Origin: UBA2233 sp002347965 [NCBI: Nitrospirae bacterium UBA2233]
Lineage (GTDB): Bacteria; UBA2233
Length of the DNA stretch: 64,000 nucleotides
NCBI GenBank assembly: GCA_002347965.1
Contig: DDYN01000032.1
Coordinates: 19,280 to 83,279, forward strand
Reading direction: 5' to 3'
This document shows positions 34,110-44,272 of the stretch, one piece after another (position 1 is the stretch's first letter; each line of letters opens with the position of its first letter). The position numbers were made by a program, and so were the translations under genes. Below the pieces are notes generated by a model. That model saw nothing but the letters and a program-made list of their open reading frames with translations. It searched no databases and was not told the origin of the DNA.

Positions 34110-35488
34110 ATCAGCCGGACGAGACCCTCGCTAAGCACCCGACCCCGAGAGAGGTCGTGCGCATGCTCGATACCTACATAGTGGGCCAAGACAAGGCCAA
34201 ACGGGCCGTAGCGATCGCCCTAAGGAACCGCTACCGGCGCATGTTCGTCGAGCCGGAGCTAAAAGACGAGATCGCCCCCAAGAATATCTTGATGATCGGG
34301 CCGACGGGAGTGGGGAAGACGGAAATTTCCAGGCGGCTTGCAAAGCTCATGAACGCCCCTTTCCTTAAGGTAGAGGCCTCCAAGTTCACAGAGGTCGGTT
34401 ATGTCGGACGGGATGTAGACTCAATCATCCGAGATTTGGCCCGCGTTGCCGTGAACCAAAGAAGGGAAGAAGAGCGTCAAAAGGTCCTTGAGCGCGCAAG
34501 GCACCTGGCCGAGGAGCGCGTCCTTGATTTGCTTGTAGGCCCATTGCGGCCAGCCCAAAAGGCCGGCAGGGAGGAGACGGAAAGGTTTGCCACACCGGAA
34601 GAGCCCCAATCCTCTACCCGCGAGCGGTTTCGTAAGCTCTTGCACGAGGGTAAGCTATCCCAGCGTTTCGTCGAGATGGAGCTTAAGGAGGCCGCGGGGC
34701 CGATGGTCGAGATCTTTGCAGCCCAGGGGCTAGAAGAGCTCGACACCAATTTGAGGGACATGCTCTCCCAGCTCATGCCCAAAAAGTCCAAGCGGAAGAA
34801 AGTCCTCGTTCCCGAAGCGCTGGAGATGCTGACCGAGGAGGAGGCCGAGCGGCTGATAGACATGCAGAAAGTCCAGAAAATTGCGATCGAGCTGATGGAG
34901 AATTCCGGTATCGTGTTTATCGACGAAATCGACAAGATCGCCGGCAGGGAAGGCTCTGGCGGGCCGGACGTATCGCGCGAAGGAGTCCAACGAGACCTCC
35001 TTCCGTTGGTCGAGGGGACGAGCGTTTCGACAAAATACGGAGTCGTTCGTACCGATCATATCCTCTTCATCGCGGCCGGAGCGTTCCATACCTCCAAGCC
35101 GTCCGATTTGATCCCAGAATTTCAGGGGCGTTTCCCCATCAGGGTCGAGCTCGAAGCGCTCACACAGGCGGATTTTGTCCGAATCCTGGGCGAAACCCGG
35201 AACGCCCTGATTCGGCAGTACCAAGCGCTCTTGGCGACGGAAGGGGTTACGCTGATCTTCGAGCCTTCCGCCATCGAGGAGATCGCCAAGATCGCCTCGG
35301 AGATAAACGAGAATACGGAAAACATCGGCGCAAGGCGCCTGCACACGGTCATGGAGAGGCTCCTTGAAGAAGTATCGTTCGTCGCGCCAGAAATGGCGGG
35401 TGTCGAAGTCAGGATCGACGATCAATATGTCATCTCCAAGCTGGCCGACATCGTCAAAGACAGGGATTTGACCCGGTACATCCTCTAA
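34106..35488 (+). CDS. hslU: ATP-dependent protease ATPase subunit HslU (ClpY)
   Basis: 460 residues. AAA+ unfoldase that feeds substrates to HslV. Walker A '[16 protein letters not shown]', the pore loop region '[20 protein letters not shown]', an intermediate (I) domain of about 130 residues, Walker B '[12 protein letters not shown]', '[20 protein letters not shown]', sensor II '[18 protein letters not shown]', and the C-terminal 'LTRYIL' that docks into HslV. The ATG at 34106 overlaps the hslV stop by four bases; the upstream in-frame extension to 34061 is part of hslV. Length is normal for the family. Confidence 0.97.
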   Translation: MNQPDETLAKHPTPREVVRMLDTYIVGQDKAKRAVAIALRNRYRRMFVEPELKDEIAPKNILMIGPTGVGKTEISRRLAKLMNAPFLKVEASKFTEVGYVGRDVDSIIRDLARVAVNQRREEERQKVLERARHLAEERVLDLLVGPLRPAQKAGREETERFATPEEPQSSTRERFRKLLHEGKLSQRFVEMELKEAAGPMVEIFAAQGLEELDTNLRDMLSQLMPKKSKRKKVLVPEALEMLTEEEAERLIDMQKVQKIAIELMENSGIVFIDEIDKIAGREGSGGPDVSREGVQRDLLPLVEGTSVSTKYGVVRTDHILFIAAGAFHTSKPSDLIPEFQGRFPIRVELEALTQADFVRILGETRNALIRQYQALLATEGVTLIFEPSAIEEIAKIASEINENTENIGARRLHTVMERLLEEVSFVAPEMAGVEVRIDDQYVISKLADIVKDRDLTRYIL

Positions 35489-35512
35489 GCCGCGGGCACT
35501 GAAGGAGAGCGC

Positions 35513-36379
35513 ATGGAAACCGAAGCGTCGAGCAAGGTTAAGGTCCTTTTGGAGGCGTTGCCCTACTTAAGGCAGTTCTACGGCAAAACGATCGTCGTGA
35601 AGATTGGGGGGACGGCATTTAAAGACCCGGAGCTGCTCAAGTCTATCGCGCTGGACATCGTCTTTGTCGAATTCTTGGGCATTCGGACCGTCATCGTCCA
35701 CGGCGGCGGCCCCCAGATCGGCTCGTTGCTTCAAAGGCTTGGGCTCGAAAGCCGCTTTTTCCGCGGGCTTCGCATTACCGATGCCAGCGCGCTCGAGGTC
35801 GTCGAAATGGTGCTCCTTAAAACAGGCAAGGAGATAGTCACTCTGATCGAGCTTTTGGGCGGGAAGGCTATCGGGCTCTCCGGCAGGGATGCCGGGCTTT
35901 TTTTGGCGAAACAGATGGGTGCTGTCCAGACAAACGGGGAAGAGGTTGACCTTGGGTTCGTGGGCGAAATCGTCGTGACCAACCCTAGCGTTGTGAGCCT
36001 ACTTTTAAAAGAACGGCTGATTCCCGTCGTCAGCCCTATCGGGGTAGACAACGAAGGAACGCCGCTAAACCTGAACGCGGATACCGTCGCCTCTAGGCTT
36101 GCAGGCAGTCTGCATGCGGAAAAGCTCATTCTTATGACGGACGTGGAAGGGCTGCTGGACGAAAACGGAAGGCTGATTCCTTCTCTCAAAAGCACCAGGG
36201 CCAAGGGTTTGATCGAATCGGGCACGGTCACGCAGGGGATGATCCCAAAACTAACATGCTGCATCGACGCGCTCGATCAGGGCGTACGCAAGACCCATAT
36301 CATCAACGGGAAGATCAAGAATGCCCTTCTTTTGGAGCTGTTCACGGAGTCGGGCATCGGGACGGAGATTAAGTTTTGA
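35513..36379 (+). CDS. argB: Acetylglutamate kinase
   Basis: 288 residues. Phosphorylates N-acetylglutamate, the second step of arginine synthesis. Amino acid kinase fold with 'YGKTIVVKIGGTAFKDPE', 'TVIVHGGGPQIGSLLQRLGL', 'VGEIVVTNPSVV', 'LNLNADTVASRLAGSLHAEK' and 'LILMTDVEGLLDENG'. The N-terminal extension of about 20 residues before the core ('SSKVKVLLEALPYLRQFYGK') is the helix seen in arginine-sensitive, hexameric enzymes, so feedback inhibition by arginine is likely. It starts 24 bases after hslU with a GGAG site and ends overlapping argD, opening the arginine block. Confidence 0.96.
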   Translation: METEASSKVKVLLEALPYLRQFYGKTIVVKIGGTAFKDPELLKSIALDIVFVEFLGIRTVIVHGGGPQIGSLLQRLGLESRFFRGLRITDASALEVVEMVLLKTGKEIVTLIELLGGKAIGLSGRDAGLFLAKQMGAVQTNGEEVDLGFVGEIVVTNPSVVSLLLKERLIPVVSPIGVDNEGTPLNLNADTVASRLAGSLHAEKLILMTDVEGLLDENGRLIPSLKSTRAKGLIESGTVTQGMIPKLTCCIDALDQGVRKTHIINGKIKNALLLELFTESGIGTEIKF

Positions 36380-37551
36380 TGGAAAACCTTGACGGGCTGG
36401 AGTTGATCATACCCGTATACTCCAAAAGACCGCTCGTTGTCTCAAGGGCGAAGGGCTGCTGGGTGTACGACACGAATGGAAATGCATACCTTGACTTTGT
36501 CTCCGGGATAGGGGTCAACGCGCTAGGCCATACCCCGGAGTGCGTGCTAGAGGCGCTCGCAGACCAGATGCGTCGTTACCTGCACGTTTCCAACCTCTAC
36601 ATCGATCCTTTGCAAGCAGAGCTCGCCAAGCTACTCCAGGGTTTTGGGTTCTCCTCTCGGGTTTTCTTCGCAAACTCTGGCACAGAAGCGAACGAGGCGG
36701 CCATCAAGCTGGCCCGGGCCTACCGCAACGACACGAACAAGGGGGTTTGTATCGTTGCGATGGAAAAAGGGTTCCACGGAAGGACCTTGGGCGCACTCAG
36801 CGCAACGGGGCAGCCAAAGCTCAAAACGCCCTTCGAGCCGCTGCTCGAAGGGTTCGCCTTCGTCCCGTTCGGTGATTCCATGGCGCTCGAAGAAGCACTT
36901 GAGAAGCCTACGCTAGCCGTACTTCTCGAGGTGATCCAGGCCGAGGGAGGGGTAAACACGGCGAGCGACGGGTATTTCGCGGAAGTTTCCAGGCTTGCTG
37001 AGCGCTCGGGGGCGCTTCTTATCGTGGACGAAGTTCAAACGGGGCTCGGCAGGACGGGAAAGCCCTACGCTTTCCAGCATGTGGGGCTAAAACCCGACAT
37101 CGTTACGCTAGGAAAGGCCCTTGGCGGTGGCCTTCCGCTTGCATGCATGCTGGCGAGGCCGGAAATTGCCGAAAGCTTCAAGCTCTCAAGCCATGGCTCG
37201 ACGTTTGGCGGGAACCCTCTTGCCGTCCGGGCGGGTATCGAGGTGGTCAAGACCCTCCAATCTGACGGTTTCCTTGCAGAAGTAGAAAGCAAAGGGGCGC
37301 TGCTTTCCAAAGGCCTAAGGGCGTTACAGGGCGAGTTTCCCTCGATCCAGGACGTCCGAGGGAAGGGGCTTTTGTGGGGCGTAGAGCTCCAAGCCGGGGC
37401 AAAGTGCGTGCTTGATGCCGCATTCGACCTTGGCCTTCTTCTGCATTCGGCGGGCGAGTCGGTTGTCCGCTTCATTCCGCCGTTGAGTGTCAGCCGTCAA
37501 GAGATCGAGACGGCGCTCGCACGCTTCAAGGAGGCATTAAAACAATGCTGA
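36379..37551 (+). CDS. argD: Acetylornithine aminotransferase
   Basis: 390 residues. PLP-dependent class III aminotransferase converting N-acetylglutamate semialdehyde to N-acetylornithine. Typical parts: 'GCWVYDTNGNAYLDFVSGIG', 'FFANSGTEANEAAIKLAR', 'IVDEVQTGLGRTGKPYAFQH' and the PLP-lysine region 'VTLGKALGGGLPLACML'. The ATG at 36379 shares a base with the argB stop (TGATG); a TTG three bases upstream is possible. In deltaproteobacteria the same enzyme can also serve succinyl-diaminopimelate, but here DapL makes that unnecessary. It overlaps argF by seven bases. Confidence 0.95.
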   Translation: MENLDGLELIIPVYSKRPLVVSRAKGCWVYDTNGNAYLDFVSGIGVNALGHTPECVLEALADQMRRYLHVSNLYIDPLQAELAKLLQGFGFSSRVFFANSGTEANEAAIKLARAYRNDTNKGVCIVAMEKGFHGRTLGALSATGQPKLKTPFEPLLEGFAFVPFGDSMALEEALEKPTLAVLLEVIQAEGGVNTASDGYFAEVSRLAERSGALLIVDEVQTGLGRTGKPYAFQHVGLKPDIVTLGKALGGGLPLACMLARPEIAESFKLSSHGSTFGGNPLAVRAGIEVVKTLQSDGFLAEVESKGALLSKGLRALQGEFPSIQDVRGKGLLWGVELQAGAKCVLDAAFDLGLLLHSAGESVVRFIPPLSVSRQEIETALARFKEALKQC

Positions 37552-38477
37552 CACGAACCAAAAGGGATTATTTAACATTAAGGGGCCTATCGAGACAGGA
37601 GCTGGATATGCTCCTAGACAGAAGCCTGCGCTTTAAAGAATCGAGAAGGCGCGTGAGGCGAGACGACGTTCTTGCCGGAAAGGCCGTTGCGATGGTGTTC
37701 GAAAAGCCAAGCCTAAGGACTCGGGTGAGCTTCGAGGTCGCCGTTCAAGAGCTAGGCGGGATCGTGAGTTTTTTAGAAGAGGGGCAGGTCCAACCGGGCA
37801 AACGGGAAGCGTTCCTCGACATGGCCAGGACGCTCGAGCGCTACGCGGACGGGCTCGTTCTCAGGACGTTTTCGCACGCCATCCAAGAAAGGGTTGCCCA
37901 GGCTGTGCAAATTCCCGTAATCAACGCGCTTTCCGAGAGTTCGCACCCTTGCCAGGGGCTTGCAGACCTCTTGGCGATCAAAGAGGCCCTCGGAGGACTG
38001 GATGGCGTGAAGCTTGCCTTTCTGGGGGATGGCAATAATGTCGCCAAAACACTCATGGAGGCCTGCTGCAGGTACAAGATCGACTTTCGGCTCGCCTCGC
38101 CCAAGGCCTTTTTCCCGGACAGCGAATTTCTGGAGAGCTTAAAGCCTGAGATGGCCGGAACGATGGTTCTGACCGAATCTCTCGAGGAGGCGCTCGAAGG
38201 CGCAGACATTGTCTACACGGATGTTTGGGTAAGCATGGGTAAAGAGCCAGAAAAAGAGTTGAGGAGGCGAATCTTCTTAAAATACCAACTCAACCTTAAG
38301 ACGCTTCGGCTGGCCAAGCCGAATGCGAAGGTGATGCACTGCTTGCCCGCCGTCAGGGGGGAGGAAATCACGTCAGAAGTCCTCGATTCCCCCTGCTCGA
38401 TCGTGTTCGACCAAGCCGAGAACCGCCTGCATACGACGAAGGCGCTACTCGAATTTTTTCTCGCGAACCGACCCTAA
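37545..38477 (+). CDS. argF: Ornithine carbamoyltransferase
   Basis: 310 residues. Makes citrulline from ornithine and carbamoyl phosphate. The carbamoyl-phosphate motif appears as '[19 protein letters not shown]' (SLRTR in place of the commoner STRTR), followed by '[16 protein letters not shown]', '[14 protein letters not shown]', 'VAFLGDGNN'-like '[14 protein letters not shown]', '[14 protein letters not shown]' and '[18 protein letters not shown]'. The HCLP motif and the SMG loop place it with ornithine rather than aspartate carbamoyltransferases. It is coupled to argD and is followed 11 bases later by argG. Confidence 0.96.
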   Translation: MLTRTKRDYLTLRGLSRQELDMLLDRSLRFKESRRRVRRDDVLAGKAVAMVFEKPSLRTRVSFEVAVQELGGIVSFLEEGQVQPGKREAFLDMARTLERYADGLVLRTFSHAIQERVAQAVQIPVINALSESSHPCQGLADLLAIKEALGGLDGVKLAFLGDGNNVAKTLMEACCRYKIDFRLASPKAFFPDSEFLESLKPEMAGTMVLTESLEEALEGADIVYTDVWVSMGKEPEKELRRRIFLKYQLNLKTLRLAKPNAKVMHCLPAVRGEEITSEVLDSPCSIVFDQAENRLHTTKALLEFFLANRP

Positions 38478-38488
38478 AAGGAGGAACC

Positions 38489-39703
38489 ATGGGAAGCGAA
38501 CGCCAAAAAGTCGTGCTGGCCTACTCGGGTGGGCTGGATACTTCGGTCATCCTTAAATGGCTCATTGAAGAAAAAGGGCTTGAGGTAATCGCATTCGTGG
38601 CCGACGTCGGCCAAGAGGAAGACCTGGAGGCCATCCAAAAAAAGGCCTATGCCACCGGGGCTTCCAAGGTGTACGTTGCCGATGTAAAAGAAGAGTTTGC
38701 CCGGAGCTTTGCCTTCCCGATCCTTCGGGCCAACGCCGTGTACGAGGGGGGATATTTCCTCGGTACATCTATCGCCAGGCCGTTGATTGCCAAAGAACAG
38801 CTTGAGATTGCGCATAAGGAAGGGGCCGCGTACGTTTCCCATGGAGCGACGGGCAAGGGCAACGACCAAGTCCGTTTCGAGCTCACCTACTACGCGCTCG
38901 ACCCTAAGATTAAGGTGATTGCGCCGTGGAGGGAGTGGGACCTGACCTCTCGTACGCGCTTGCTCGAGTACGCCAAGACCTACGACATCCCAATTTCGCT
39001 CACGGCTGGAAAGGCCTATTCGATCGATAAAAACCTCTTGCATGTCAGCTACGAGGCGGGCGAACTGGAGGACCCCTGGCAAGAGCCGAACGAGGCGATG
39101 TTCTCGCTTACCGTTTCTTTGGAGCAAGCGCCGGAACTGCCCGCAAGCGTGATCATTGCCTTCGAGGGGGGAAACCCCGTGGCCGTCGACGGCAAACGGC
39201 TTAGCCCTTACAACCTGATCCAGACGCTCAACAGGCTTGGCGGGTCGCACGGCGTGGGCCGTGCCGACATGGTCGAGAACCGTTTCATAGGCATGAAGAG
39301 CCGAGGGGTGTACGAATCCCCCGGGATGGCCCTCCTGCATGCGGCCAAAAGGGCGCTCGAAGGGCTGACGATGGACCGGGAAGTCATGCACCTAAGGGAT
39401 GGCCTGATTCCCAAGTATGCCGAGCTCGTCTACAACGGGTTTTGGTTTGCCCCGGAGAGGGAGGCGTTGCAGGCGTTTTTTGACCATACACAAAAGGACG
39501 TGACCGGAGAGGTACGGCTTAAGCTTTTCAAAGGCGGGGTCCATGTCGTAGGCAGACGCTCCGAAAAGGCCCTTTACGACCCCAAAATCGCCACCTTCGA
39601 GGGCGTCGAGGGGTTTGAGCCAAAAGACTCCGAGGGGTTTATCCGCATCCATGCGCTTCGCTTGAAAATCCGCGCCCTTCGAATGGGGACACCCGGGGCA
39701 TGA
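38489..39703 (+). CDS. argG: Argininosuccinate synthase
   Basis: 404 residues. Condenses citrulline and aspartate with ATP. The P-loop-like nucleotide site is '[20 protein letters not shown]', followed by '[17 protein letters not shown]', '[17 protein letters not shown]', '[20 protein letters not shown]' and '[20 protein letters not shown]'. It has a clean ribosome-binding site (AAGGAGG, seven bases before ATG). Its stop overlaps the argH ATG (ATGA). Length and sequence are ordinary for the short bacterial form. Confidence 0.97.
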   Translation: MGSERQKVVLAYSGGLDTSVILKWLIEEKGLEVIAFVADVGQEEDLEAIQKKAYATGASKVYVADVKEEFARSFAFPILRANAVYEGGYFLGTSIARPLIAKEQLEIAHKEGAAYVSHGATGKGNDQVRFELTYYALDPKIKVIAPWREWDLTSRTRLLEYAKTYDIPISLTAGKAYSIDKNLLHVSYEAGELEDPWQEPNEAMFSLTVSLEQAPELPASVIIAFEGGNPVAVDGKRLSPYNLIQTLNRLGGSHGVGRADMVENRFIGMKSRGVYESPGMALLHAAKRALEGLTMDREVMHLRDGLIPKYAELVYNGFWFAPEREALQAFFDHTQKDVTGEVRLKLFKGGVHVVGRRSEKALYDPKIATFEGVEGFEPKDSEGFIRIHALRLKIRALRMGTPGA

Positions 39704-41085
39704 AGAAGCCCTGGGGTGCTCGGTTTACGGAGCCGCTCGATCAAGACGTGCTTGCGTTTACGAGCTCGATCCCGATCGACACGGCCTTGTACCGGCAGGA
39801 CATCTTCGGGAGCATTGCACACGTTCGAATGCTTGCAAAAGTCGGGCTGATTACCCAACAGGAGCGTACCGAGCTTGTGCAAGCGCTGGAGGCCATCCTT
39901 AAAGACATCGATGTTGGTGTTTTTGGGTTCGGCCCCGAGCAAGAAGACGTTCACATGGCGATCGAAGAAGAGCTGACACGCCGGTTGGGAGAGCTCGCCC
40001 ATAAGCTCCATACGGCCAGATCCAGGAATGACCAGGTTGCCCTGGATTTGGCGTTGTTCCTGAAAGAGGCAATCCAAAGGGTGCTCAGCGCGCTTAAAGG
40101 CTACCGCGTCCAACTCTTGACGCTTGCATCCTTGCACACCGAAACCCCGATACCCGCGTTTACGCACATGAGGCCGGCGCAGAACGTTTCGCTCGCACAC
40201 TACCTGCTTGCGTTCTACGAGCTGGCTAAAAAAGACCAGGCGCGTTTCCAGCGGGCGAGCGAGGGGCTAGCGGTATGCCCGATAGGCTCTGGAGCGCTAG
40301 GCGGGTCGGACCTGCCCGTCGATAGATTTTACGAAGCGAACCTTCTTGGGTTTGACATGCCGACGCCAAACAGCCTCGAGAGCGTTTCGACCCGAGATGT
40401 GCTCTTGGATTTCTTGTACGCAGTGGCCACAGGATTCGTCAGCCTAAGCCGGATTGCGGAAGATTTTATTCTTTTTTCGTCCCCCGCATACGGCTTTTTT
40501 GCCTTCCCAGACCGCTATTGTACGGGCTCCTCGCTCATGCCCCATAAAAAGAACCCAGACGTGCTAGAACTCATCCGCGGGAGGGCCTCGCTTGCCATCT
40601 CGAGCCTTTCTGGCCTACTCACGCTTTTCAAGGGCCTGCCCATGGGCTACAACCGGGACATGCAAGAAGACAAAAGGCATCTTTTCGCCTCCTATCCGGT
40701 CTACGAAGAAAGCCTTCGTATGACAACCGCCCTAATCGGCGGGATGAAAGTCAACCTCGAGCGTTTGGAAGCCATGGCCTCCGACCCTTGCCTTGGATGT
40801 GTCGATTTGGTCGAATTCCTCGTGAAAAAGGGCGTGGCCTTCAGAAAGGCCTACGAGCTCGTGGGCGGGATCGTCAAAGCGTGCGAGGCCTCCGGCAAGA
40901 GCTTGGCAAACCTTACGCTGGACGAGCTTAGGCAATTTAGCGGGCTTTTTGACGAATCGGCGCTTACGCTCTTTTCTCCCATGGCCCAGCTACTGGCACG
41001 CCAAAGCTACGGCTCGCCATCTCCAAGGGCCGTCCGTCATCAAATTGAAACTGCGGCGTGCAATGAGGGCATCTGGCTCGCTTAG
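39700..41085 (+). CDS. argH: Argininosuccinate lyase
   Basis: 461 residues. Splits argininosuccinate into arginine and fumarate, the final arginine step. Fumarase/aspartase superfamily: '[20 protein letters not shown]', '[20 protein letters not shown]', '[14 protein letters not shown]'-type motif seen as '[20 protein letters not shown]', and the flexible catalytic loop '[19 protein letters not shown]' with the catalytic Ser. Directly coupled to argG by a four-base overlap. Its 3' end overlaps the small lipoprotein gene that separates it from lysA, an arrangement shared with Geobacter-type genomes. Confidence 0.97.
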   Translation: MKKPWGARFTEPLDQDVLAFTSSIPIDTALYRQDIFGSIAHVRMLAKVGLITQQERTELVQALEAILKDIDVGVFGFGPEQEDVHMAIEEELTRRLGELAHKLHTARSRNDQVALDLALFLKEAIQRVLSALKGYRVQLLTLASLHTETPIPAFTHMRPAQNVSLAHYLLAFYELAKKDQARFQRASEGLAVCPIGSGALGGSDLPVDRFYEANLLGFDMPTPNSLESVSTRDVLLDFLYAVATGFVSLSRIAEDFILFSSPAYGFFAFPDRYCTGSSLMPHKKNPDVLELIRGRASLAISSLSGLLTLFKGLPMGYNRDMQEDKRHLFASYPVYEESLRMTTALIGGMKVNLERLEAMASDPCLGCVDLVEFLVKKGVAFRKAYELVGGIVKACEASGKSLANLTLDELRQFSGLFDESALTLFSPMAQLLARQSYGSPSPRAVRHQIETAACNEGIWLA

Positions 41086-42103
41086 CGCCGGACTTGCCGT
41101 GCTCTGGCTTGTCCTGGCCGTTTTTCAAGGCTGTGGCAAAAAAGGTCCCGTTGTTGCTCCTCAAAAGGCGAAGGTTGTCCTGAAAGACGTCCGGCTTGAG
41201 GTTCGAGAGGCCAAGGCGCAGATAGTATTTCGCCCGCCTATGGGACTTACCTACCTCTCCAGCGGGGGGACGATCGTGGCTTACGAGCTCGTAAGACAGG
41301 AGGCGCAGGCCGAAGAGGCGCTCGCAAGCGCCAGATGGCAGCCCGTAGTACGACACGATGCCCTGGAAGGCACTGGAGTCTTGCCAGAGTACGCCTTCCT
41401 AGACGAAACACTCCGTCCTTTTTGGGTGTACCGCTACAAGGTCAGGGCTTACAATGAAGAGGGTTTCAGCGAGCTTGAAAGTCCAGCGCTGGAGCTAGCC
41501 TACCTGCCACCTCCGCCACCCCCAAAGATACAGCGCGTGGAAGCGGGCGATGGCCTGATCGAGGTGATGCTTTCTTATCCCGAGGGCGCGAGCGAACGCG
41601 CGCGCTACCACTTGTACCTCTTTGAGGCAGGCAAGCCCGCCCCAAAATCGCCCACCGCCATTCTTTCTAGGCCCGGCCTCTCCTACACGTTCAGTGGGCT
41701 CAAGAATAAAACCCTCTATACGCTGATCGTCCGGTCTGCGGTGCTGTCCGGAAGCGTCTGGATCGAAGGAAAGAGTTCGGAGGCCGCCCTGGCAACGCCC
41801 AAAGACGTCGTTCCTCCCTCTCCCCCCTCAAGCCTTCAGGCCGTTCTCACTCAAAACGGGGTTCAGCTCTTCTGGGACTCCTCAAAAGAACCGGAGGTTT
41901 CCGGGTATAGGGTATACCGAAGCGAAGGCAAGGGAGAATTCATACTTTTGAACGAAACGCCGCTTCCTGCGGTAAGCTACCTGGATACCGGCGTCGTTTT
42001 TGGATCAAGCTATCGCTACCGCATCGTGGCCCTGGACGAGGCGGGAAACGTCTCCGAGCCTAGCTGTACGGTCTCCGTCGTCTTTACAAAACACCCGAGG
42101 TAA
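41063..42103 (+). CDS. Fibronectin type III-domain lipoprotein between argH and lysA
   Basis: 346 residues. The ATG at 41063, inside the end of argH, opens a lipoprotein signal: charged n-region, hydrophobic 'LAVLWLVLAVF' and lipobox 'FQGC', followed by 'GKKGPVVAP', a start reminiscent of the small LptM/YifL lipoprotein that often precedes lysA. After that come three repeated beta-rich units; the last, from about residue 245 ('PPSPPSSLQAVLTQNGVQLF', 'GYRVYRSEGKGEF', 'YRYRIVALDEAGNVSEPS'), is a clear fibronectin type III domain. It probably sits in the outer membrane facing the periplasm or outside. Role unknown; its position before lysA recurs in deltaproteobacteria. Confidence 0.8.
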   Translation: MRASGSLSAGLAVLWLVLAVFQGCGKKGPVVAPQKAKVVLKDVRLEVREAKAQIVFRPPMGLTYLSSGGTIVAYELVRQEAQAEEALASARWQPVVRHDALEGTGVLPEYAFLDETLRPFWVYRYKVRAYNEEGFSELESPALELAYLPPPPPPKIQRVEAGDGLIEVMLSYPEGASERARYHLYLFEAGKPAPKSPTAILSRPGLSYTFSGLKNKTLYTLIVRSAVLSGSVWIEGKSSEAALATPKDVVPPSPPSSLQAVLTQNGVQLFWDSSKEPEVSGYRVYRSEGKGEFILLNETPLPAVSYLDTGVVFGSSYRYRIVALDEAGNVSEPSCTVSVVFTKHPR

Positions 42104-42107
42104 GCCA

Positions 42108-43406
42108 ATGAACTACTTTCGATACTCAGGCGACACGCTCGCTTGCGAGGACGTTGACATCGAACGTCTGGCGCAAAAGTACGGAACCCCCCTGTACGTC
42201 TATTCGTTGGGGACGATCAAAAGGCATTACCGCGTGTTTGACGGGGCATTCGAGGGCATAGACCACCTTGTATGCTACGCGATCAAGGCAAACCCTACGC
42301 TTGCCTTGATCTATCTTCTGGCCAAGATGGGTGCAGGCGCGGACATTGTCTCCAAAGGAGAGCTGCTTCTCGCCCTCAAGGCGGGAATTCCGGCCGACCG
42401 CATCGTGTTCTCGGGCGTCGGGAAAACGCCGGAGGAAATCAAGGCCGCACTCGAGGTCGGGATATTGATGTTCAACGTCGAGTCTCTATCGGAGCTCGAG
42501 GTGATCGCCGACGTTGCAGGACGCTCGGGGAAAAAGGCCCCCGTAAGCTTTCGCGTAAACCCGGACGTGGACCCAAAGACCCACCCTTACGTGGCCACGG
42601 GTCTTAAAACGAGCAAGTTCGGTATTCCGATGGGCTCAGCCCTCGAGGCCTACAAACGGGCGATGCAGCTGCCAAGCCTCGAAATCGTCGGGATCGATTG
42701 CCATATCGGTTCGCAGCTCATCAACCTGGGACCGATAAAGGAGGCGATGTTGCGCCTCAAGGCGCTCTTGAGCGAGCTCAAGGCGCTTGGCACGAAGCTG
42801 CGCTACCTGGATGTAGGCGGCGGGCTTGGGATCCGCTACGACCAAGAAGAACCCCCAGAGCCATCCACCTACGCGGAAACGATCCAGGCGGCGCTAAGAG
42901 GGATCGAGAGTAAGGAGTCGGCAAAGCAAACGCTCATTCTGGAGCCAGGCAGGGTCATCGTCGGGAACGCCGGGATTCTCGTTACCCGCGTGCTATACAC
43001 AAAGTCGCAGGAAGGCAAGCGCTTCGTTGTCGTGGATGCTGGCATGAACGACCTGATCCGCCCGGCATTGTACGGCTCGTTCCAGCGTATAGAAAAAGTG
43101 AAAAAAACAGGCGCGCCCGTGCAAAAGGCCGACATCGTCGGGCCGGTGTGTGAGTCGGGTGATTTTTTTGCCAAGGACAGGGAAATCGAAGGCGTTCAAG
43201 AGGGCGATTTGCTCGCCATTTTTGGGGCCGGAGCCTATGGCGTCTCGATGGCTTCCAATTACAACATGAGGCCCAAACCTGCCCAGGTTGGGGTTCTTGG
43301 GAAGGGCGAGGCGCTTTTATCCAAAAGACAGACCTTCGAAGAGCTTATCCAAGACGAGGTTGTCCCGATGGCGCTGTTGGAAGAAAAGGAGGGCGTTCAG
43401 CCATGA
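42108..43406 (+). CDS. lysA: Diaminopimelate decarboxylase
   Basis: 432 residues. Converts meso-diaminopimelate to lysine. Fold-type III PLP enzyme: 'KYGTPLYVYSLGTIKRHYRV', the PLP lysine in 'LVCYAIKANPTLALI', 'GAGADIVSKGELLLALKAG', 'GIDCHIGSQLINLGP', 'LDVGGGLGIRYD', 'LEPGRVIVGNAGILVTRV' and 'GPVCESGDFFAKDREI'. ATG at 42108 is preceded by the lipoprotein stop four bases upstream. The stop overlaps the dapF ATG (ATGA). It opens the lysine/diaminopimelate block. Confidence 0.97.
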   Translation: MNYFRYSGDTLACEDVDIERLAQKYGTPLYVYSLGTIKRHYRVFDGAFEGIDHLVCYAIKANPTLALIYLLAKMGAGADIVSKGELLLALKAGIPADRIVFSGVGKTPEEIKAALEVGILMFNVESLSELEVIADVAGRSGKKAPVSFRVNPDVDPKTHPYVATGLKTSKFGIPMGSALEAYKRAMQLPSLEIVGIDCHIGSQLINLGPIKEAMLRLKALLSELKALGTKLRYLDVGGGLGIRYDQEEPPEPSTYAETIQAALRGIESKESAKQTLILEPGRVIVGNAGILVTRVLYTKSQEGKRFVVVDAGMNDLIRPALYGSFQRIEKVKKTGAPVQKADIVGPVCESGDFFAKDREIEGVQEGDLLAIFGAGAYGVSMASNYNMRPKPAQVGVLGKGEALLSKRQTFEELIQDEVVPMALLEEKEGVQP

Positions 43407-44272
43407 TCGTCCCGTTCGTCAAGATGCACGGTGCGGGGAATGACTTCGTCGTCATCGATGTGGTTCGCGACGAATCGTTCAGGGTGCTCGACTGGGGTCG
43501 GCTCTCCCGTACGCTGCTCGATCGACGATTCGGGATCGGAGGCGATCAGCTGCTTGTCCTCGAGCCGCCCGACCTCAAAGACGCAGCCGTAAAGATGCGG
43601 ATCTTCAACCCGGACGGCTCAGAGGTAGAGATGTGCGGCAACGGCATCCGCTGTGCGGCGCTTTACTGTAAGCGGTTTCTCGGCGTTCAAGTAGAGCGGT
43701 TCGGCGTGGAGACGCTCTCTGGCGTCGTCGTTACCGGCATCGAAGGGGATGAGGTTGCTGTCGACATGGGGCTGCCAATCCTGGAGGCCGAGCGTGTCCC
43801 AACAACCGCAAAAGGGCGTGTGGCAGGGATGCCTCTAGAGGTCGCAGGTCGGCAGTTTCTCATCCATGCCGTTTCTATGGGGAATCCCCACTGCGTCGTC
43901 GAGGTTACGGACGATGAAGGGCTTATGATGGCAGAGACTTTTGGCCCGAAGATCGAAAGACACCCCTTTTTTCCGAATCGAACGAACGTGGAGTTCGTCC
44001 GGGTTTTACGCCCAGACCTGGCGAAAGTGCGCGTCTGGGAGCGTGGAGCCGGGCTTACGCTCGCGTGCGGGTCCGGTGCGTGTGCCGTGGCCGTCGCGCT
44101 TCGGCTTGCCGGAAGGCTCGCTCCAGAGGTGGCGCTCGAGCTGCCCGGCGGCACGCTGTTTGTCCGCTATCAAGGGCTTGGGGAGCACGTGTTCCTCAAG
44201 GGTCCGGCGGTGTTCGTGTTCGAGGGTAGGTACCCCTTAACCCTTAGCGCAGGAGAAGAGAGAGATGTTTGA
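43403..44272 (+). CDS. dapF: Diaminopimelate epimerase
   Basis: 289 residues. Interconverts LL- and meso-diaminopimelate, needed both for lysine and for peptidoglycan. The two catalytic cysteines are in 'SEVEMCGNGIRCAA' and 'LTLACGSGACAVAVALR'; other motifs are 'FVKMHGAGNDFVVID' and 'FGIGGDQLLVLEPP'. It follows naturally from DapL, which yields the LL-isomer directly. It overlaps lysA by four bases and dapA by eight. Confidence 0.97.
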   Translation: MIVPFVKMHGAGNDFVVIDVVRDESFRVLDWGRLSRTLLDRRFGIGGDQLLVLEPPDLKDAAVKMRIFNPDGSEVEMCGNGIRCAALYCKRFLGVQVERFGVETLSGVVVTGIEGDEVAVDMGLPILEAERVPTTAKGRVAGMPLEVAGRQFLIHAVSMGNPHCVVEVTDDEGLMMAETFGPKIERHPFFPNRTNVEFVRVLRPDLAKVRVWERGAGLTLACGSGACAVAVALRLAGRLAPEVALELPGGTLFVRYQGLGEHVFLKGPAVFVFEGRYPLTLSAGEERDV